Shown here one piece after another: positions 17,692 to 26,210 of a stretch of DNA of 57,702 nucleotides. Source of the DNA: Akkermansia sp. (lineage in GTDB: Bacteria > Verrucomicrobiota > Verrucomicrobiia > Verrucomicrobiales > Akkermansiaceae); assembly GCA_017398765.1 (NCBI GenBank), contig JAFQEY010000089.1, forward strand, positions 1 to 57,702, read 5' to 3'. A program made the translations under genes and the position numbers. A model generated the notes under the pieces. That model was not told where the DNA came from and did not search any database. It worked only from the letters and a program-made list of their open reading frames with translations. Within the stretch, counting starts at the first letter, position 1. Each line of letters starts with the position of its first letter.

Positions 17692-19872
17692 ATGAGTTCC
17701 GGCATGGTCACCCCCTCAGAAAAACTTCTGTTTGAAAACGCTCTCTGGCGGCTCACCTCACATGGCATCCTGCGCAATGGCACGTATGCCACGGTGGGGG
17801 ACGGCACTCTGCGTATCTCCCGCAACGGAGCGGAGCGCACGGTGGAACTGCCCAAAAGCGTGCCTGCCGAATTTCCCCGTTACGTGGGGGATATACCGGT
17901 GCTGACCGCCGCTTACAACAGCGCAGTGGCTGAGCTCCTCTCCATCCGCACGGAGGATGGTCTGCTGCGTGCCGGGGCCTCCTGGCAGGGAATCTGGACC
18001 CGTGATACCGCCTACGCTGCCGCCATGGGCGGTGCCCTTGCCGCCCCGGATACCTTCCGCCGCAGCCTCATGAGCCGCGTGCGCGGCGGTATCATCCTGC
18101 AGGACACCGGCACAGGCGGCGGCTGGCCCGTCTCCACGGACCGCGTAGTCTGGGCACTGGGTGCTTGGGCAGTATACCGCACCACGGGTGACCGTGAGTG
18201 GCTGGAGCAGAGTGCAGATATCATCACCGCCACGCTGGAGCAGGATGACCGCGTCCTGCCGCAGAATACCCCCCTGCGCCCGGGTGAAACATCCTTTATC
18301 GACTGGCGTGAACAGAGTTACCCGGACTGGGCAACCCCGTCCCATATTGCCTCTTGCTATGCATTTGGCACAAATGTGGTACATGCCGTTTGCCGCCGCT
18401 TACTCATGCGCATGCTGCGCCTGCTGGGGCGAAACGCAGAAGCCGACCGCCGCGAAGCTGAGTACAATGCGCTGACGGAAGCCGTGAACGCCACGTTCTG
18501 GAGCCGCGCCAACCAACAATACGGCATGGTCTATGCACCCCATGGCTACCTGGATGAACGGGTGGACGCTCTGGGAGTGGCTCTGGCCGTGCGTTACGGC
18601 ATTGCCGGTGAGCACTGCGAGCGCGCGCTCAGAGCCCTGCCACGCTCTGCCTACGGCACCCCGGTGTTCACCCCCTACAAGGCAGGGCAGCAGGCGGCCT
18701 ACCACAACCGCGCCATCTGGCCCTTTGTGGAGGGCTGGGTGTTGCAGGCTCATGCGGAAATGCAGGACTGCGCCGGGCTCTCGTTCAGTCTGGCTTCTCT
18801 GCTGGGAGCATTCCTGGTCAATGCCTCGCACAAGGAAAACTTCAACGCGGAAACCGGTGAGGCCACAGAAACAATCCAGAACTCAGACAGCCAGCTGTGG
18901 AGCATCTGCAGCACACTGGGAGCCGTGTACCACGGTCTGTTCGGTCTGCAGTTTGAGGGCAATAATCTGGTGTTCAATCCCTGTGTGCCGAAAGAATACG
19001 CCGGCAGCCACTGGATTACCGGATTGCGCATCGGCAAAATGACGCTCAGTGTCCACCTGAAAGGCTATGGAACCGAGGTGTGGTCCGTGCTGGTGAACGG
19101 CAAACCGGGGCTTCCCACCATCCCGCTGAACACGGAGGGGCACGTGCAGATAGAGCTTGACCTCATGCCGGCAGAGGAGGAACAGCCCGCTGCCGCATTC
19201 CCCGCCGCTGCAGAGGACCTGCCGGAACCGCAATGGGATAATCCCACGGAAAAGGAACTGCGCTGGCACCCCGTCCCCGGAGCAGCCTCTTACTGCGTGT
19301 ACCGCAACGGAGCAGCCTATGCCACCACCGTAGACTGCCGCTGTGCCGTCTCTCTTTCCGAGCTCTATTTCAACAGCTTCAGCGTGCAGGCGGTCAACGG
19401 CTCCGTGGTTTCCCGCTTCAGTAGGCCTTTCGAATGCTCCGCTCCCGGAACAGTGCGCTACCTTGCCCCCCACCGCATCGGGCAGCAAGCGGAATACCCC
19501 GTAGAGCATGGTCAGGCATGGCTGGACACTCGCCCCTGCACAGAGCGGCTGGATTTTGAGCCGGTGACACTGGCTGCCGGCACCTACCGCCTGCGGGTTC
19601 AGTATTGCAACGCTACCAACTCTCTGCGAGATGGTGACTCCTGCGCCATTCGGGAGCTGCTGGCGGATGATGAATTTGCCGGTATTATCCTGCTACCCCA
19701 CAATACAGAGGCAGGTAATTGGGAGGATTTCAGCCTCTCTGCCTCTCAAGTGCTGGAATTACCCGGCGGTCAGCACTGCTTCTCCCTGCGCTATTCCAAG
19801 CGCTGCATCAATACCAACGGGCAACTGAATCAGTGCATGGTTCGGCGGTTGGAATTGACACGCCTACACTAA
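17692..19872 (+). CDS. Six-hairpin (alpha/alpha)6 glycosidase-like protein
   Basis: A 726-residue protein with the look of (alpha/alpha)6-toroid glycosidases such as the GH15/37/63/78/125-type folds. Visible helical-hairpin blocks are GASWQGIWTRDTAYAAAMGG, TGGGWPVSTDRVVWALGAWA, FIDWREQSYPDWATPSHIAS and AYHNRAIWPFVEGWVLQAH. The acidic residues in WTRD and DWRE are candidate catalytic groups. From about residue 430 a beta-rich domain follows, then a fibronectin-like stretch and a beta-sandwich end. No signal peptide is present, so it should be cytosolic and act on an imported or intracellular sugar. The GH family and substrate cannot be fixed by eye. It follows purB by 6 nt, which suggests co-transcription without an obvious metabolic link, and it ends at a strong bidirectional hairpin. 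Confidence 0.7.
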   Translation: MSSGMVTPSEKLLFENALWRLTSHGILRNGTYATVGDGTLRISRNGAERTVELPKSVPAEFPRYVGDIPVLTAAYNSAVAELLSIRTEDGLLRAGASWQGIWTRDTAYAAAMGGALAAPDTFRRSLMSRVRGGIILQDTGTGGGWPVSTDRVVWALGAWAVYRTTGDREWLEQSADIITATLEQDDRVLPQNTPLRPGETSFIDWREQSYPDWATPSHIASCYAFGTNVVHAVCRRLLMRMLRLLGRNAEADRREAEYNALTEAVNATFWSRANQQYGMVYAPHGYLDERVDALGVALAVRYGIAGEHCERALRALPRSAYGTPVFTPYKAGQQAAYHNRAIWPFVEGWVLQAHAEMQDCAGLSFSLASLLGAFLVNASHKENFNAETGEATETIQNSDSQLWSICSTLGAVYHGLFGLQFEGNNLVFNPCVPKEYAGSHWITGLRIGKMTLSVHLKGYGTEVWSVLVNGKPGLPTIPLNTEGHVQIELDLMPAEEEQPAAAFPAAAEDLPEPQWDNPTEKELRWHPVPGAASYCVYRNGAAYATTVDCRCAVSLSELYFNSFSVQAVNGSVVSRFSRPFECSAPGTVRYLAPHRIGQQAEYPVEHGQAWLDTRPCTERLDFEPVTLAAGTYRLRVQYCNATNSLRDGDSCAIRELLADDEFAGIILLPHNTEAGNWEDFSLSASQVLELPGGQHCFSLRYSKRCINTNGQLNQCMVRRLELTRLH

Positions 19873-19895
19873 TCGCTTTTCTTTATTTAACCGAA

Positions 19896-19931
19896 AAAAG
19901 TATCCCACAGCCTATGCCGCGGGATACTTTT
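19896..19931. terminator. Bidirectional terminator between convergent genes
   Basis: An 11-bp perfect stem, AAAAGTATCCC (19896-19906) with GGGATACTTTT (19921-19931), and a 14-nt loop. T-rich ends on both strands serve the glycosidase (+) and the repeat lipoprotein (-). Confidence 0.75.
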
Positions 19932-19953
19932 CTGCTTTCTCTCTCCTTGAAAA

Positions 19954-20883
19954 TCAACGGTGTCCACCGCGATGTCCACCCCCTCCCGGCCGATGACTCA
20001 TGCCGGAGGGACGGCTCATGGCTCTTCCCCCGCTCGGACGGCTGCCCCCCATTCCGGCAGGTCTTGCACCGTGGTTCGCCGGGCGGTTCATTCCGGCAGG
20101 TCTTGCAGCGTGGTTCGCCGGGCGGTTCGTTCCGCCAGGTCTTGCAGCGTGGTTCGCCGGGCGGTTCATTCCGGCAGGTCTTGCACCGTGGTTCGCCGGG
20201 CGGTTCATTCCGGCAGGTCTTGCACTGTGGTTCACCGGGCGGTTCGTTCCGGCAGGTCTTGCACCGTGGTTCACCGGGCGGTTCGCTCCGGCGGGTCTTG
20301 CGCCATGGTTAACCGGGCGGTTCGCTCCGGCGGGTCTTGCGCCATGGTTAACCGGGCGATGCGCTCCGATGGGTCTTGCGCCATGGTTAACCGGGCGGTT
20401 ATGCGGATTTCCGGCATGAGGGCGATTGCCGACAGGCCGCGCGGCATGGCCGGGGTTGTGGCGGGGCGGTGCTGCATGGTGACCGCCGGCAGGGCGCCGC
20501 CCCGGGTGGTGCCCATGCGGGTGGTGGCTCGGGCAGTGTGAGCGGTGGATATGGCGCGGGTAGTGCCAATGACCGCAGTACCACGGAGCCGGCCCCCATG
20601 CCGGCACTATGCAGGACGCCGTCAGCGCACCAAAAGTGAACACCGCTGCACCGTAGGCATCATACCCATATACCGGGCGTCCGTAATAATATCCGTATAT
20701 CGGGAATCCGGCAGAATCATAACTCGCATCAGTCCATGCAGATACATTGCCGTATGAATCTACTGCAATACCGCCGCTGCCGCCCACTGCAACCCGCCCG
20801 TGGGGCCCCACCGTTACAAAGCAAGAGCTGAGCATCAACGATGAGGCTGCCAACATGGCCAGAAATAAGGATTTCTTTTTCAT
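19954..20883 (-). CDS. His/Pro/Arg-rich repeat lipoprotein
   Basis: The product is 309 residues from the ATG at 20883, which has a GGAG ribosome-binding sequence 5 nt upstream. The frame stays open 24 nt further, to 20907, but that extension would bury the signal peptide. The N-terminus MKKKSLFLAMLAASSLMLSSC is a lipoprotein signal with the lipidated Cys in LSSC. A Gly/Tyr-rich segment follows (FPIYGYYYGRPVYGYDAYG), then a His-rich stretch, then nine perfect-length repeats of 13 residues of the form NRPVNHGARPAGA, and a Gly/Arg/His tail. The composition is extremely basic and His-rich. Metal binding, or binding to anionic polymers such as LPS, mucin or DNA, is conceivable, but no family is recognised. 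Long open frames on the plus strand here are by-products of the repeat. Confidence 0.75.
   Translation of the reverse strand: MKKKSLFLAMLAASSLMLSSCFVTVGPHGRVAVGGSGGIAVDSYGNVSAWTDASYDSAGFPIYGYYYGRPVYGYDAYGAAVFTFGALTASCIVPAWGPAPWYCGHWHYPRHIHRSHCPSHHPHGHHPGRRPAGGHHAAPPRHNPGHAARPVGNRPHAGNPHNRPVNHGARPIGAHRPVNHGARPAGANRPVNHGARPAGANRPVNHGARPAGTNRPVNHSARPAGMNRPANHGARPAGMNRPANHAARPGGTNRPANHAARPAGMNRPANHGARPAGMGGSRPSGGRAMSRPSGMSHRPGGGGHRGGHR
20050..20400 (-). repeat. Nine tandem 39-bp repeats inside the repeat lipoprotein gene
   Basis: Exactly 351 bp, nine units of 39 bp, each encoding 13 residues. The units nearest the 3' end of the gene are almost identical to one another; those nearer the 5' end differ by a few synonymous and conservative changes. 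The unit length is a multiple of three, so copy-number change would keep the frame. Confidence 0.9.
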
Positions 20884-21069
20884 AACTCCGAAATTAAAAT
20901 GGTTCACACTCCCGGTTTACTAACCGCTTACATCCATTCAGGCGCACCTTGGTCATTTTTTTGTTTAAATTACGGAAATATTTTTGTTAAACAGCCATTT
21001 TCGCCTCGTCAATCAGCCCGGAATAACGCCGACTCTGCCACGCATGCAGCACCCGAAAATGCAATCCGC

Positions 21070-21098
21070 TCGACATCCGCGCCGGCGAGTGCTATAAT
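21070..21098 (+). promoter_or_regulatory. Promoter of nrnA-truB-ribF
   Basis: TCGACA (21070-21075), a 17-bp spacer and a consensus TATAAT (21093-21098). The predicted start is about 3 nt before the ATG at 21108. Confidence 0.7.
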
Positions 21099-21107
21099 CC
21101 GGGCAGA

Positions 21108-22082
21108 ATGATATACGACACGATTCTTTCTCTGGTGCAGCAGTACCACCACATCGGAATCATCTCCCATTTCCGCCCCGACGGCGATGCCACAGGCTCA
21201 ACGCTGGCACTCGGTCTGGCTCTGGAAAACATGGGGAAGGCTGTAAGCATGTGGAATGAAGATGCGGTACCGGCTCGCTACGCCTTTCTGGAAGGTTCGG
21301 ATAAAATCTCTTCCCTGCCGGAAGTCACACCGCCTGAATTGGAGCTGCTCATTTGCGTGGACACCGGAGATTGGAAACGCCTTGGTGACCGAGCCACAGT
21401 GCTTTTTGCAGGATTTCCCCGCATCATCAACATCGACCACCACGGTACCAACACCTGCTACGGGCATGAAAATCTGGTAGAGGGAGATTCTGCTGCCTGT
21501 GGGTTTGTGCTGTATAACATGCTGCGGCACTGGGGGTGTGAAATAACCCCGGCCATTGCCAATGCGCTCTACACCGCCATCAGCACAGATACAGGCTCTT
21601 TCCAGTATTCTTCCACCACTCCGGAGCTGATGCAGGCGGCAGCTGCGCTGCTGGCTGCCGGGGTGGATGTGGGCGACATTAACCGCCGCATCTATCAGGA
21701 AATTCCGCTTTCCACGCTCATGGTCAACAGAGAGGTGCTTAACCACATGGTTGTAGAATGCAACGGGATGCTTTCCCACTACTCCATGCCCGCAGGACGC
21801 AAAGCGGAACTGGGCATAGGCCCGGAGGACACCAAGGATTTGGTAGATATCATCCGCACCGTACAAGGCGTGCGCGTATCTGTTATCTTTGAAGATTTGG
21901 AGGACGGGCGCATCCGCATGTCGCTACGCTCAAAGGATCCGCAAATCAGCGTGGCAGACATTGCCTCACAGTTCGGCGGCGGCGGGCATGCCATGGCTGC
22001 CGGCATCCGCATGAAAGGAGAGCTGGAAGATGTGCGCACCCGCGTTCTGGCTGCTATCCGTGAACAGTTGAACACCAAATAA
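21108..22082 (+). CDS. nrnA: DHH-DHHA1 phosphoesterase, NrnA-like oligoribonuclease/pAp phosphatase
   Basis: Degrades very short RNA (nanoRNA) and usually also dephosphorylates 3',5'-pAp. The 324-residue length is typical. Metal-binding motifs are in order: HFRPDGDATGS with His21, Asp25 and Asp27; Asp84 in the CVDTGD segment; DHH at 110-112; and a later Asp in STDTGSFQYSS. The DHHA1 substrate-binding domain ends in FGGGGHAMAAG. The gene leads a tight trio with truB and ribF, an arrangement often seen with the rbfA/truB/ribF set, which supports the NrnA assignment over RecJ-like or c-di-AMP phosphodiesterase proteins. Those proteins carry extra domains missing here. Confidence 0.88.
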   Translation: MIYDTILSLVQQYHHIGIISHFRPDGDATGSTLALGLALENMGKAVSMWNEDAVPARYAFLEGSDKISSLPEVTPPELELLICVDTGDWKRLGDRATVLFAGFPRIINIDHHGTNTCYGHENLVEGDSAACGFVLYNMLRHWGCEITPAIANALYTAISTDTGSFQYSSTTPELMQAAAALLAAGVDVGDINRRIYQEIPLSTLMVNREVLNHMVVECNGMLSHYSMPAGRKAELGIGPEDTKDLVDIIRTVQGVRVSVIFEDLEDGRIRMSLRSKDPQISVADIASQFGGGGHAMAAGIRMKGELEDVRTRVLAAIREQLNTK

Positions 22083-22086
22083 CAAT

Positions 22087-22812
22087 ATGACAACCAACCA
22101 ACCCTGCGGCGTGCTGCTTGTGGATAAGGATCCGGGCTTCACCTCACACAACGCCGTGGCTCTCTGCCGCCGCATCCTGCAAACAAAAAAAGTGGGGCAC
22201 TGTGGCACGCTTGACCCCATGGCCACCGGCATGCTGATAGTGGTTATCGGCAAGGCAACCAAGCTGCAGGACAAGCTGATGAGTGAGGACAAGGTGTATA
22301 CTGCCACCATGAAGCTGGGCATTGAAACCAACAGTCAGGATGCGGATGGCGAAGTGGTAGCGGAAAAATCCACAGAGGGTATCACAGAAGAAAACATCCG
22401 CGCCGCCTTCGAGCACTTCAACGGAGAATTTGATCAGGTGCCGCCCATGTACTCTGCCGTCAAAATCAACGGCGTACCCTGCTACAAACTGGCTCGCAAA
22501 GGAAAAGAGGTGGAACGTAAACCCCGCAGGGTGAAGGTGCTGAGCTATGAAATCACCCGCATTGATTTGGTTCAGGCAGAGGTGAATTTCACCGTACATT
22601 GCTCCAAGGGCTTCTACGTACGCACCTACGCCCATGACATTGGCCAACGGCTGGGATGCGGTGCGCATCTCACCGCGCTGCGCCGCGTCCGCTCCGGCCA
22701 TTTTGATATTGCACAGGCGGTGGATGTACCCACCCTGAAAGCCGCCGGGCGTGAGGAGCTGCTGGCACGTCTGCTCCCCCTCGAACAGGTACTGGCCAAC
22801 CGCTCTGTGTAA
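22087..22812 (+). CDS. truB: tRNA pseudouridine-55 synthase
   Basis: Converts uridine 55 in the T-loop of tRNAs to pseudouridine. The 241-residue product has GVLLVDKDPGFTSHNAV at the start and the catalytic block KVGHCGTLDPMATGML with the nucleophile Asp43. PPMYSAVKINGVPCYKLAR is the conserved second block, and FYVRTYAHDIGQRLGCGAHL closes the catalytic domain. The C-terminal extension is short, and a full PUA domain is not evident. It starts 4 nt after the nrnA stop, so translation is probably coupled. Confidence 0.96.
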   Translation: MTTNQPCGVLLVDKDPGFTSHNAVALCRRILQTKKVGHCGTLDPMATGMLIVVIGKATKLQDKLMSEDKVYTATMKLGIETNSQDADGEVVAEKSTEGITEENIRAAFEHFNGEFDQVPPMYSAVKINGVPCYKLARKGKEVERKPRRVKVLSYEITRIDLVQAEVNFTVHCSKGFYVRTYAHDIGQRLGCGAHLTALRRVRSGHFDIAQAVDVPTLKAAGREELLARLLPLEQVLANRSV

Positions 22813-22833
22813 ACCTACTTCCCATTCTCCGTC

Positions 22834-23736
22834 ATGCAAATCCTCACCTCCTTCGATGAACTGCGTACACTCAACCGCCCGGTTCACTGGGCGATGGGCT
22901 TTTTTGACGGTGTCCACTGCGGGCACCGCCGCGTCATTGAATCAGCAGATACCCCCGGTGCCCTGCGCGGTGTATTCACCTTTGCAGAGCACCCTCTGAC
23001 ACTGTTGTGGCCGGAAATTCAGCCCAAGCTGCTGACCCCGGACGCCGAGCAGAAAGCCGCACTCATGAAACAACTGGGAGTAGAGGTCATGCTGCGACTT
23101 CCATTCACCCGCCGCGTTGCCGCCCTCAGCCCTGAGGAGTTTCTGGACACCCTGCGCAGTGTTTGCCCGATTGCGGGTATCTCCGTAGGCAGTAATTGGC
23201 GATTCGGGAGAGATGGTGCCGGAGACACGGAAATGGTGCAGGCTTATGCTGCCCGGCACAATATCCGCACCTGTGTCCAAACCCTGCTGCAACAGAACGG
23301 AGAAACCGTGTGCTCCAGCCGCATCCGCGCAGCTCTGGCTGCCGGGCACCTGCAGGAGAGTGCCGATATGCTGGGACGCCCTTTCAGCATCTGCGGCTCA
23401 GTGGAACACGGTCAACACCTGGCGCGTCAGCTGGGCTACCCCACCGCCAATATCACCCTGCCGCCCCAGGCAGCCCTGCCTCCCTTCGGTGTGTATGCCG
23501 TCACCGCCCGTTACGGTGATACGCAGCTGTGCGGCATGGCTAACCTGGGTCTGCGCCCCACCATCAGCGAAACAGAAAAACCGGTGCGACTGGAAACCCA
23601 CTTTGTCAACTGGAGCGGGGATTTATATGGCAAAAAATTGGACATTGCCCTCACCCGCTTCATCCGACCGGAACTGCGTTTTGACAGTATAGATTCCCTC
23701 AAACGCCAAATTGCTCAGGATCTGGCACAGCTCTGA
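22834..23736 (+). CDS. ribF: Bifunctional riboflavin kinase / FAD synthetase
   Basis: Makes FMN from riboflavin and then FAD. The 300-residue protein has an N-terminal nucleotidyltransferase-like FAD synthetase domain: AMGFFDGVHCGHRRVI with the HxGH-type motif, VGSNWRFGRDGAGD, and SSRIRAALAAGHL. The C-terminal flavokinase domain has GYPTANITLP with the Pro-Thr-Ala-Asn signature, then GMANLGLRPT and VRLETHFVNW. Both activities should be present. It is the last gene of the nrnA-truB-ribF unit, 21 nt after truB. No FMN riboswitch-like leader is visible. Confidence 0.95.
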   Translation: MQILTSFDELRTLNRPVHWAMGFFDGVHCGHRRVIESADTPGALRGVFTFAEHPLTLLWPEIQPKLLTPDAEQKAALMKQLGVEVMLRLPFTRRVAALSPEEFLDTLRSVCPIAGISVGSNWRFGRDGAGDTEMVQAYAARHNIRTCVQTLLQQNGETVCSSRIRAALAAGHLQESADMLGRPFSICGSVEHGQHLARQLGYPTANITLPPQAALPPFGVYAVTARYGDTQLCGMANLGLRPTISETEKPVRLETHFVNWSGDLYGKKLDIALTRFIRPELRFDSIDSLKRQIAQDLAQL

Positions 23737-23759
23737 TTCTCCCAAGACAGCATTAAACC

Positions 23760-23789
23760 TTGACTTGAAAGGGTGGCGTGCAGTAGTAT
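23760..23789 (+). promoter_or_regulatory. Promoter of the ankyrin gene
   Basis: TTGACT (23760-23765), an 18-bp spacer and TAGTAT (23784-23789). The predicted leader is about 6 nt. Confidence 0.6.
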
Positions 23790-23801
23790 GGCAGGCATAT
23801 C

Positions 23802-25685
23802 ATGAAGCTTTCCTCCCGCATTTTCCCCTGTTTGGGTGCCGCCTGCTGTGCCCTCCACCCCCTCATACCGGCAGTTGCCGCCGTGGCATCCGTGGCGGTA
23901 GCTCAGCAAACGGCAGAGGAAAAAGCAACACATGACCTGCTGGAGTCTCTCAAACGCGGTAACGCAGCCGCCATACGGGATGCCATTAAACGCGGTGCAG
24001 ATGTAAACGGCCATAATCCGGCGGGGCAAACACCGCTGATTGTGGCAGTCCAGCACGGGCAGGCAGAGGCCATCAAAGCGTTGCTTGCCGCCAAGGCAGA
24101 CCCGAACAAACGAGCCGCCACAGGCGGTACCGCGCTCATGTTTGCCGCCTATGCCGACAAACCGGACCTGGCAAAACTGCTGCTGGACGGCGGGGCGGAC
24201 ATTGATGCCAAGGGCACCAATAACGGAACAGCCCTCATTGTTGCTGCCCAGTTCGGGAGGGACAGCATCGTGCGTATCCTGCTGGAAAGAGGTGCTACCG
24301 TGGACACCCCGGCAACGGTCGGCGGCACTGCTCTGCTATACGCCATCCGGGGCGGGCATACCCGGGTCGTGAAATTACTGCTGGAAAAAGGAGCATCCGT
24401 AGATGCTTGCAACGAAAACGGCCGCTCAGCCCTCTTCGTGGCAGTTCAGAGCGGGAATGCCGATATTGTCAACGCGCTGTTACAGGCAGGAGCCAAAGCT
24501 GACACCAAAGCCCCCACCGGGGGCACACCGTTGATGTTTGCAGCCTACGCCGGCAATGTTTCCGTCGTAAAAGCCCTGCTGGCAAACGGCGCAGAGGTTG
24601 ATACTCTTGGCCGCAATGGCGGCACAGCTCTCATCAATGCCGCCCATACAGGACGCACAGAGGTGGTACGCATTCTCCTGGCAGCCGGAGCCAACCCTCT
24701 GATTCAGGGGGGAGACGGGCGCACCGCCCGCAGTATTGCAGAGACAAAAGGATTCCGAGAGCTCGCCGCCATACTTGAAGAAGCAGAACAGCACCCTCAT
24801 ACCCCCACGGTGTCTCAACCCACCGCTCAGCAGGAACCCAAGCCGGAGCCTCAGCCTGACGCACAGCAGGAACCCAAGCCGGAGCCCCAGCCTGACGCAC
24901 AGCAGGAACCCAAGCCGGAGCCCCAGCCTGACGCACAGCAGGAACCCAAGCCGGAGCCTCAGCCCGCCGCCGGGGAAAACGAGACAAAGGAAACGGCAGA
25001 TGATGCCCAAACACAGGCAACGCACGATTTGCTGCGAGCAGTCAAAGAAGGTGAAACCACCGCTGCAAGACGCGCACTGCAAAACAATGCCGACCCGGAT
25101 GCAGCCCTGCCAAACGGTCTGACTCCGCTGGCATGGTCATCCTATCACGGACACGCGGAAATGGTGCAGATTCTGTTGGCTGGCGGAGCGGCCATTGACA
25201 AACCGGATACCCGCGCCTGGACTCCGCTCATGATTGCAGTGCAGGCTGACCGCCCGGAAGTGGTTCAACTTCTTCTGGCGGCCGGAGCCAATCCCAATGT
25301 GCAAACCCAATCCGGAATCACCCCGCTTCAAACCGCTGCCCGCCGCGGCAACAACAACTTGATTTCTGCGCTGCTGACGGCTCATGCTCAGCCGGATACA
25401 CCGGATTCCCATGGCTGGACTCCCCTCATGCTGGCCGCTTACCACGGGCACGATGCCGCCGTGCGCCGTTTACTGGCAGCCGGGGCCAATGCCAACGCCA
25501 AATCCGCAAACGGCTCCACCCCCCTGCGCTGTGCCGCTCTGAATGCCGGTGCTGATTCCGTGCGCCGCCTGCTGGAAGCCGGCGCAAAAGTCAACTACTT
25601 TATCCTCCAATCTGCCCGCAAGAGCAAACGGGATTCAGCCAAAAAGATACAGCTGATAAACGCGGCACGCCGCGCGAATAAGTAA
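23802..25685 (+). CDS. Secreted two-module ankyrin-repeat protein
   Basis: A 627-residue exported protein. Residues 1 to about 35 form a signal peptide (basic start, hydrophobic core, VAVAQQ near the cleavage site). About nine ankyrin repeats follow (for example GGTALLYAIRGGHTRVVKLL) to about residue 330. Next comes a Pro/Glu/Gln linker of four 12-residue units from residue 344, then about six more ankyrin repeats to the end. Both modules begin with the same block (ATHDLL then a basic helix), so the protein looks like an internal duplication joined by a stiff linker. The role is probably protein binding in the periplasm or outside the cell; no enzymatic domain is visible. Such proteins sometimes act as effectors or as immunity/partner proteins, but nothing nearby argues for either. 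Confidence 0.88.
   Translation: MKLSSRIFPCLGAACCALHPLIPAVAAVASVAVAQQTAEEKATHDLLESLKRGNAAAIRDAIKRGADVNGHNPAGQTPLIVAVQHGQAEAIKALLAAKADPNKRAATGGTALMFAAYADKPDLAKLLLDGGADIDAKGTNNGTALIVAAQFGRDSIVRILLERGATVDTPATVGGTALLYAIRGGHTRVVKLLLEKGASVDACNENGRSALFVAVQSGNADIVNALLQAGAKADTKAPTGGTPLMFAAYAGNVSVVKALLANGAEVDTLGRNGGTALINAAHTGRTEVVRILLAAGANPLIQGGDGRTARSIAETKGFRELAAILEEAEQHPHTPTVSQPTAQQEPKPEPQPDAQQEPKPEPQPDAQQEPKPEPQPDAQQEPKPEPQPAAGENETKETADDAQTQATHDLLRAVKEGETTAARRALQNNADPDAALPNGLTPLAWSSYHGHAEMVQILLAGGAAIDKPDTRAWTPLMIAVQADRPEVVQLLLAAGANPNVQTQSGITPLQTAARRGNNNLISALLTAHAQPDTPDSHGWTPLMLAAYHGHDAAVRRLLAAGANANAKSANGSTPLRCAALNAGADSVRRLLEAGAKVNYFILQSARKSKRDSAKKIQLINAARRANK
24831..24974 (+). repeat. Four tandem 36-bp repeats encoding the Pro/Glu/Gln linker
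   Basis: Four in-frame 36-bp units, each coding for QEPKPEPQPDAQ or a close variant. The middle two units are identical at the DNA level, a sign of recent copying; the last diverges at its 3' end. Confidence 0.9.
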
Positions 25686-25717
25686 ACTTTTAACTTTTTT
25701 ACCTCCATAGACGCATT

Positions 25718-25747
25718 TTGAGCTTGCAAGCACCGCGAGGTTATGAT
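25718..25747 (+). promoter_or_regulatory. Probable promoter of tRNA-Gln
   Basis: TTGAGC (25718-25723), an 18-bp spacer and TATGAT (25742-25747). It would start transcription about 26 nt before the mature tRNA. Confidence 0.5.
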
Positions 25748-25779
25748 AAAAACTCCCCGCAGCTTGTTTGCATACTGCG

Positions 25780-25851
25780 TGGTCTCGTGGTGTAATGGTA
25801 GCACTAGGGATTTTGATTCCCTCTGTCTAGGTTCGAATCCTGGCGAGACTA
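25780..25851 (+). tRNA. tRNA-Gln, anticodon TTG
   Basis: A 72-nt tRNA. The 7-bp acceptor stem (25780-25786 with 25845-25851) includes one G-T pair. The D-arm has GGTAGC, the 5-bp anticodon stem is AGGGA/TCCCT, and the 7-nt loop TTTTGAT puts TTG at 25813-25815. The T-arm has GGTTCGAATCC. The first base pair is T-A, characteristic of tRNA-Gln. CCA is not encoded, so it is added after transcription. Confidence 0.96.
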
Positions 25852-25953
25852 TAACCACCCCAACCCTTTCATATTCAACCTTTTATTGTTTTATTTTCAC
25901 ATTAAAAATTATCACTGACAGTTAGAATTTTACGATAAAGAAACATTTTAGGC

Positions 25954-25981
25954 TTGATTTATCAAAAAAACATGGTAAACT
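25954..25981 (+). promoter_or_regulatory. Promoter of the 40-residue lipoprotein
   Basis: TTGATT (25954-25959), a 16-bp spacer and TAAACT (25976-25981) in an AT-rich stretch after the tRNA. It gives a leader of about 62 nt. Between the tRNA and this promoter (25852-25953) I see nothing else. Confidence 0.6.
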
Positions 25982-26049
25982 CTCGCAACCCCGCGTCCTA
26001 CTCTTGGGCGATGGGGCACTTCAAACATCAAACACTAGTCTAGATAATT

Positions 26050-26172
26050 ATGAAGACCATCGCTATTCTTGCCCTTACGGCAGCCGCTTTCGTGTCCTGC
26101 CAGCAGCAGCAGCAGCAGCCGGTTCCCACTCCGGAGCCGACTCCCGCTCCCGTTGTTCCCACCAAGAAGTAA
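26050..26172 (+). CDS. Small lipoprotein with poly-Gln/Pro tail
   Basis: A 40-residue product. MKTIAILALTAAAFVSC is a lipoprotein signal with the lipidated Cys at 17. After it come six Gln encoded by a perfect (CAG)6 tract (26101-26118), then a Pro/Thr/Glu/Val tail ending in Lys-Lys. The mature part has only 24 residues and no fold. Its own promoter and a strong terminator frame it as an independent short transcript. The size recalls entericidin-like and other tiny cell-envelope lipoproteins, but there is no recognisable homology. The long leader, hairpins and short ORF also leave room for a regulatory RNA role. Confidence 0.7.
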   Translation: MKTIAILALTAAAFVSCQQQQQQPVPTPEPTPAPVVPTKK

Positions 26173-26210
26173 GGACTCCGGGAAGTTAACACTTCCTACT
26201 TATCATTCTG

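Noticed and set aside
20050..20400. The 39-bp repeats as a CRISPR array
   Set aside because: Units are directly adjacent with no spacers and code in frame for a lipoprotein; no cas gene is nearby.
19960..20541. Long plus-strand frames with Gly/Ala/Arg repeats over the repeat lipoprotein
   Set aside because: Tandem 39-bp repeats keep several frames open. Only the minus frame has a lipoprotein signal, a ribosome-binding site and a matching terminator.
25743..25925. A 60-codon ORF across the tRNA-Gln gene
   Set aside because: It overlaps a tRNA with a complete cloverleaf and has no coding support.
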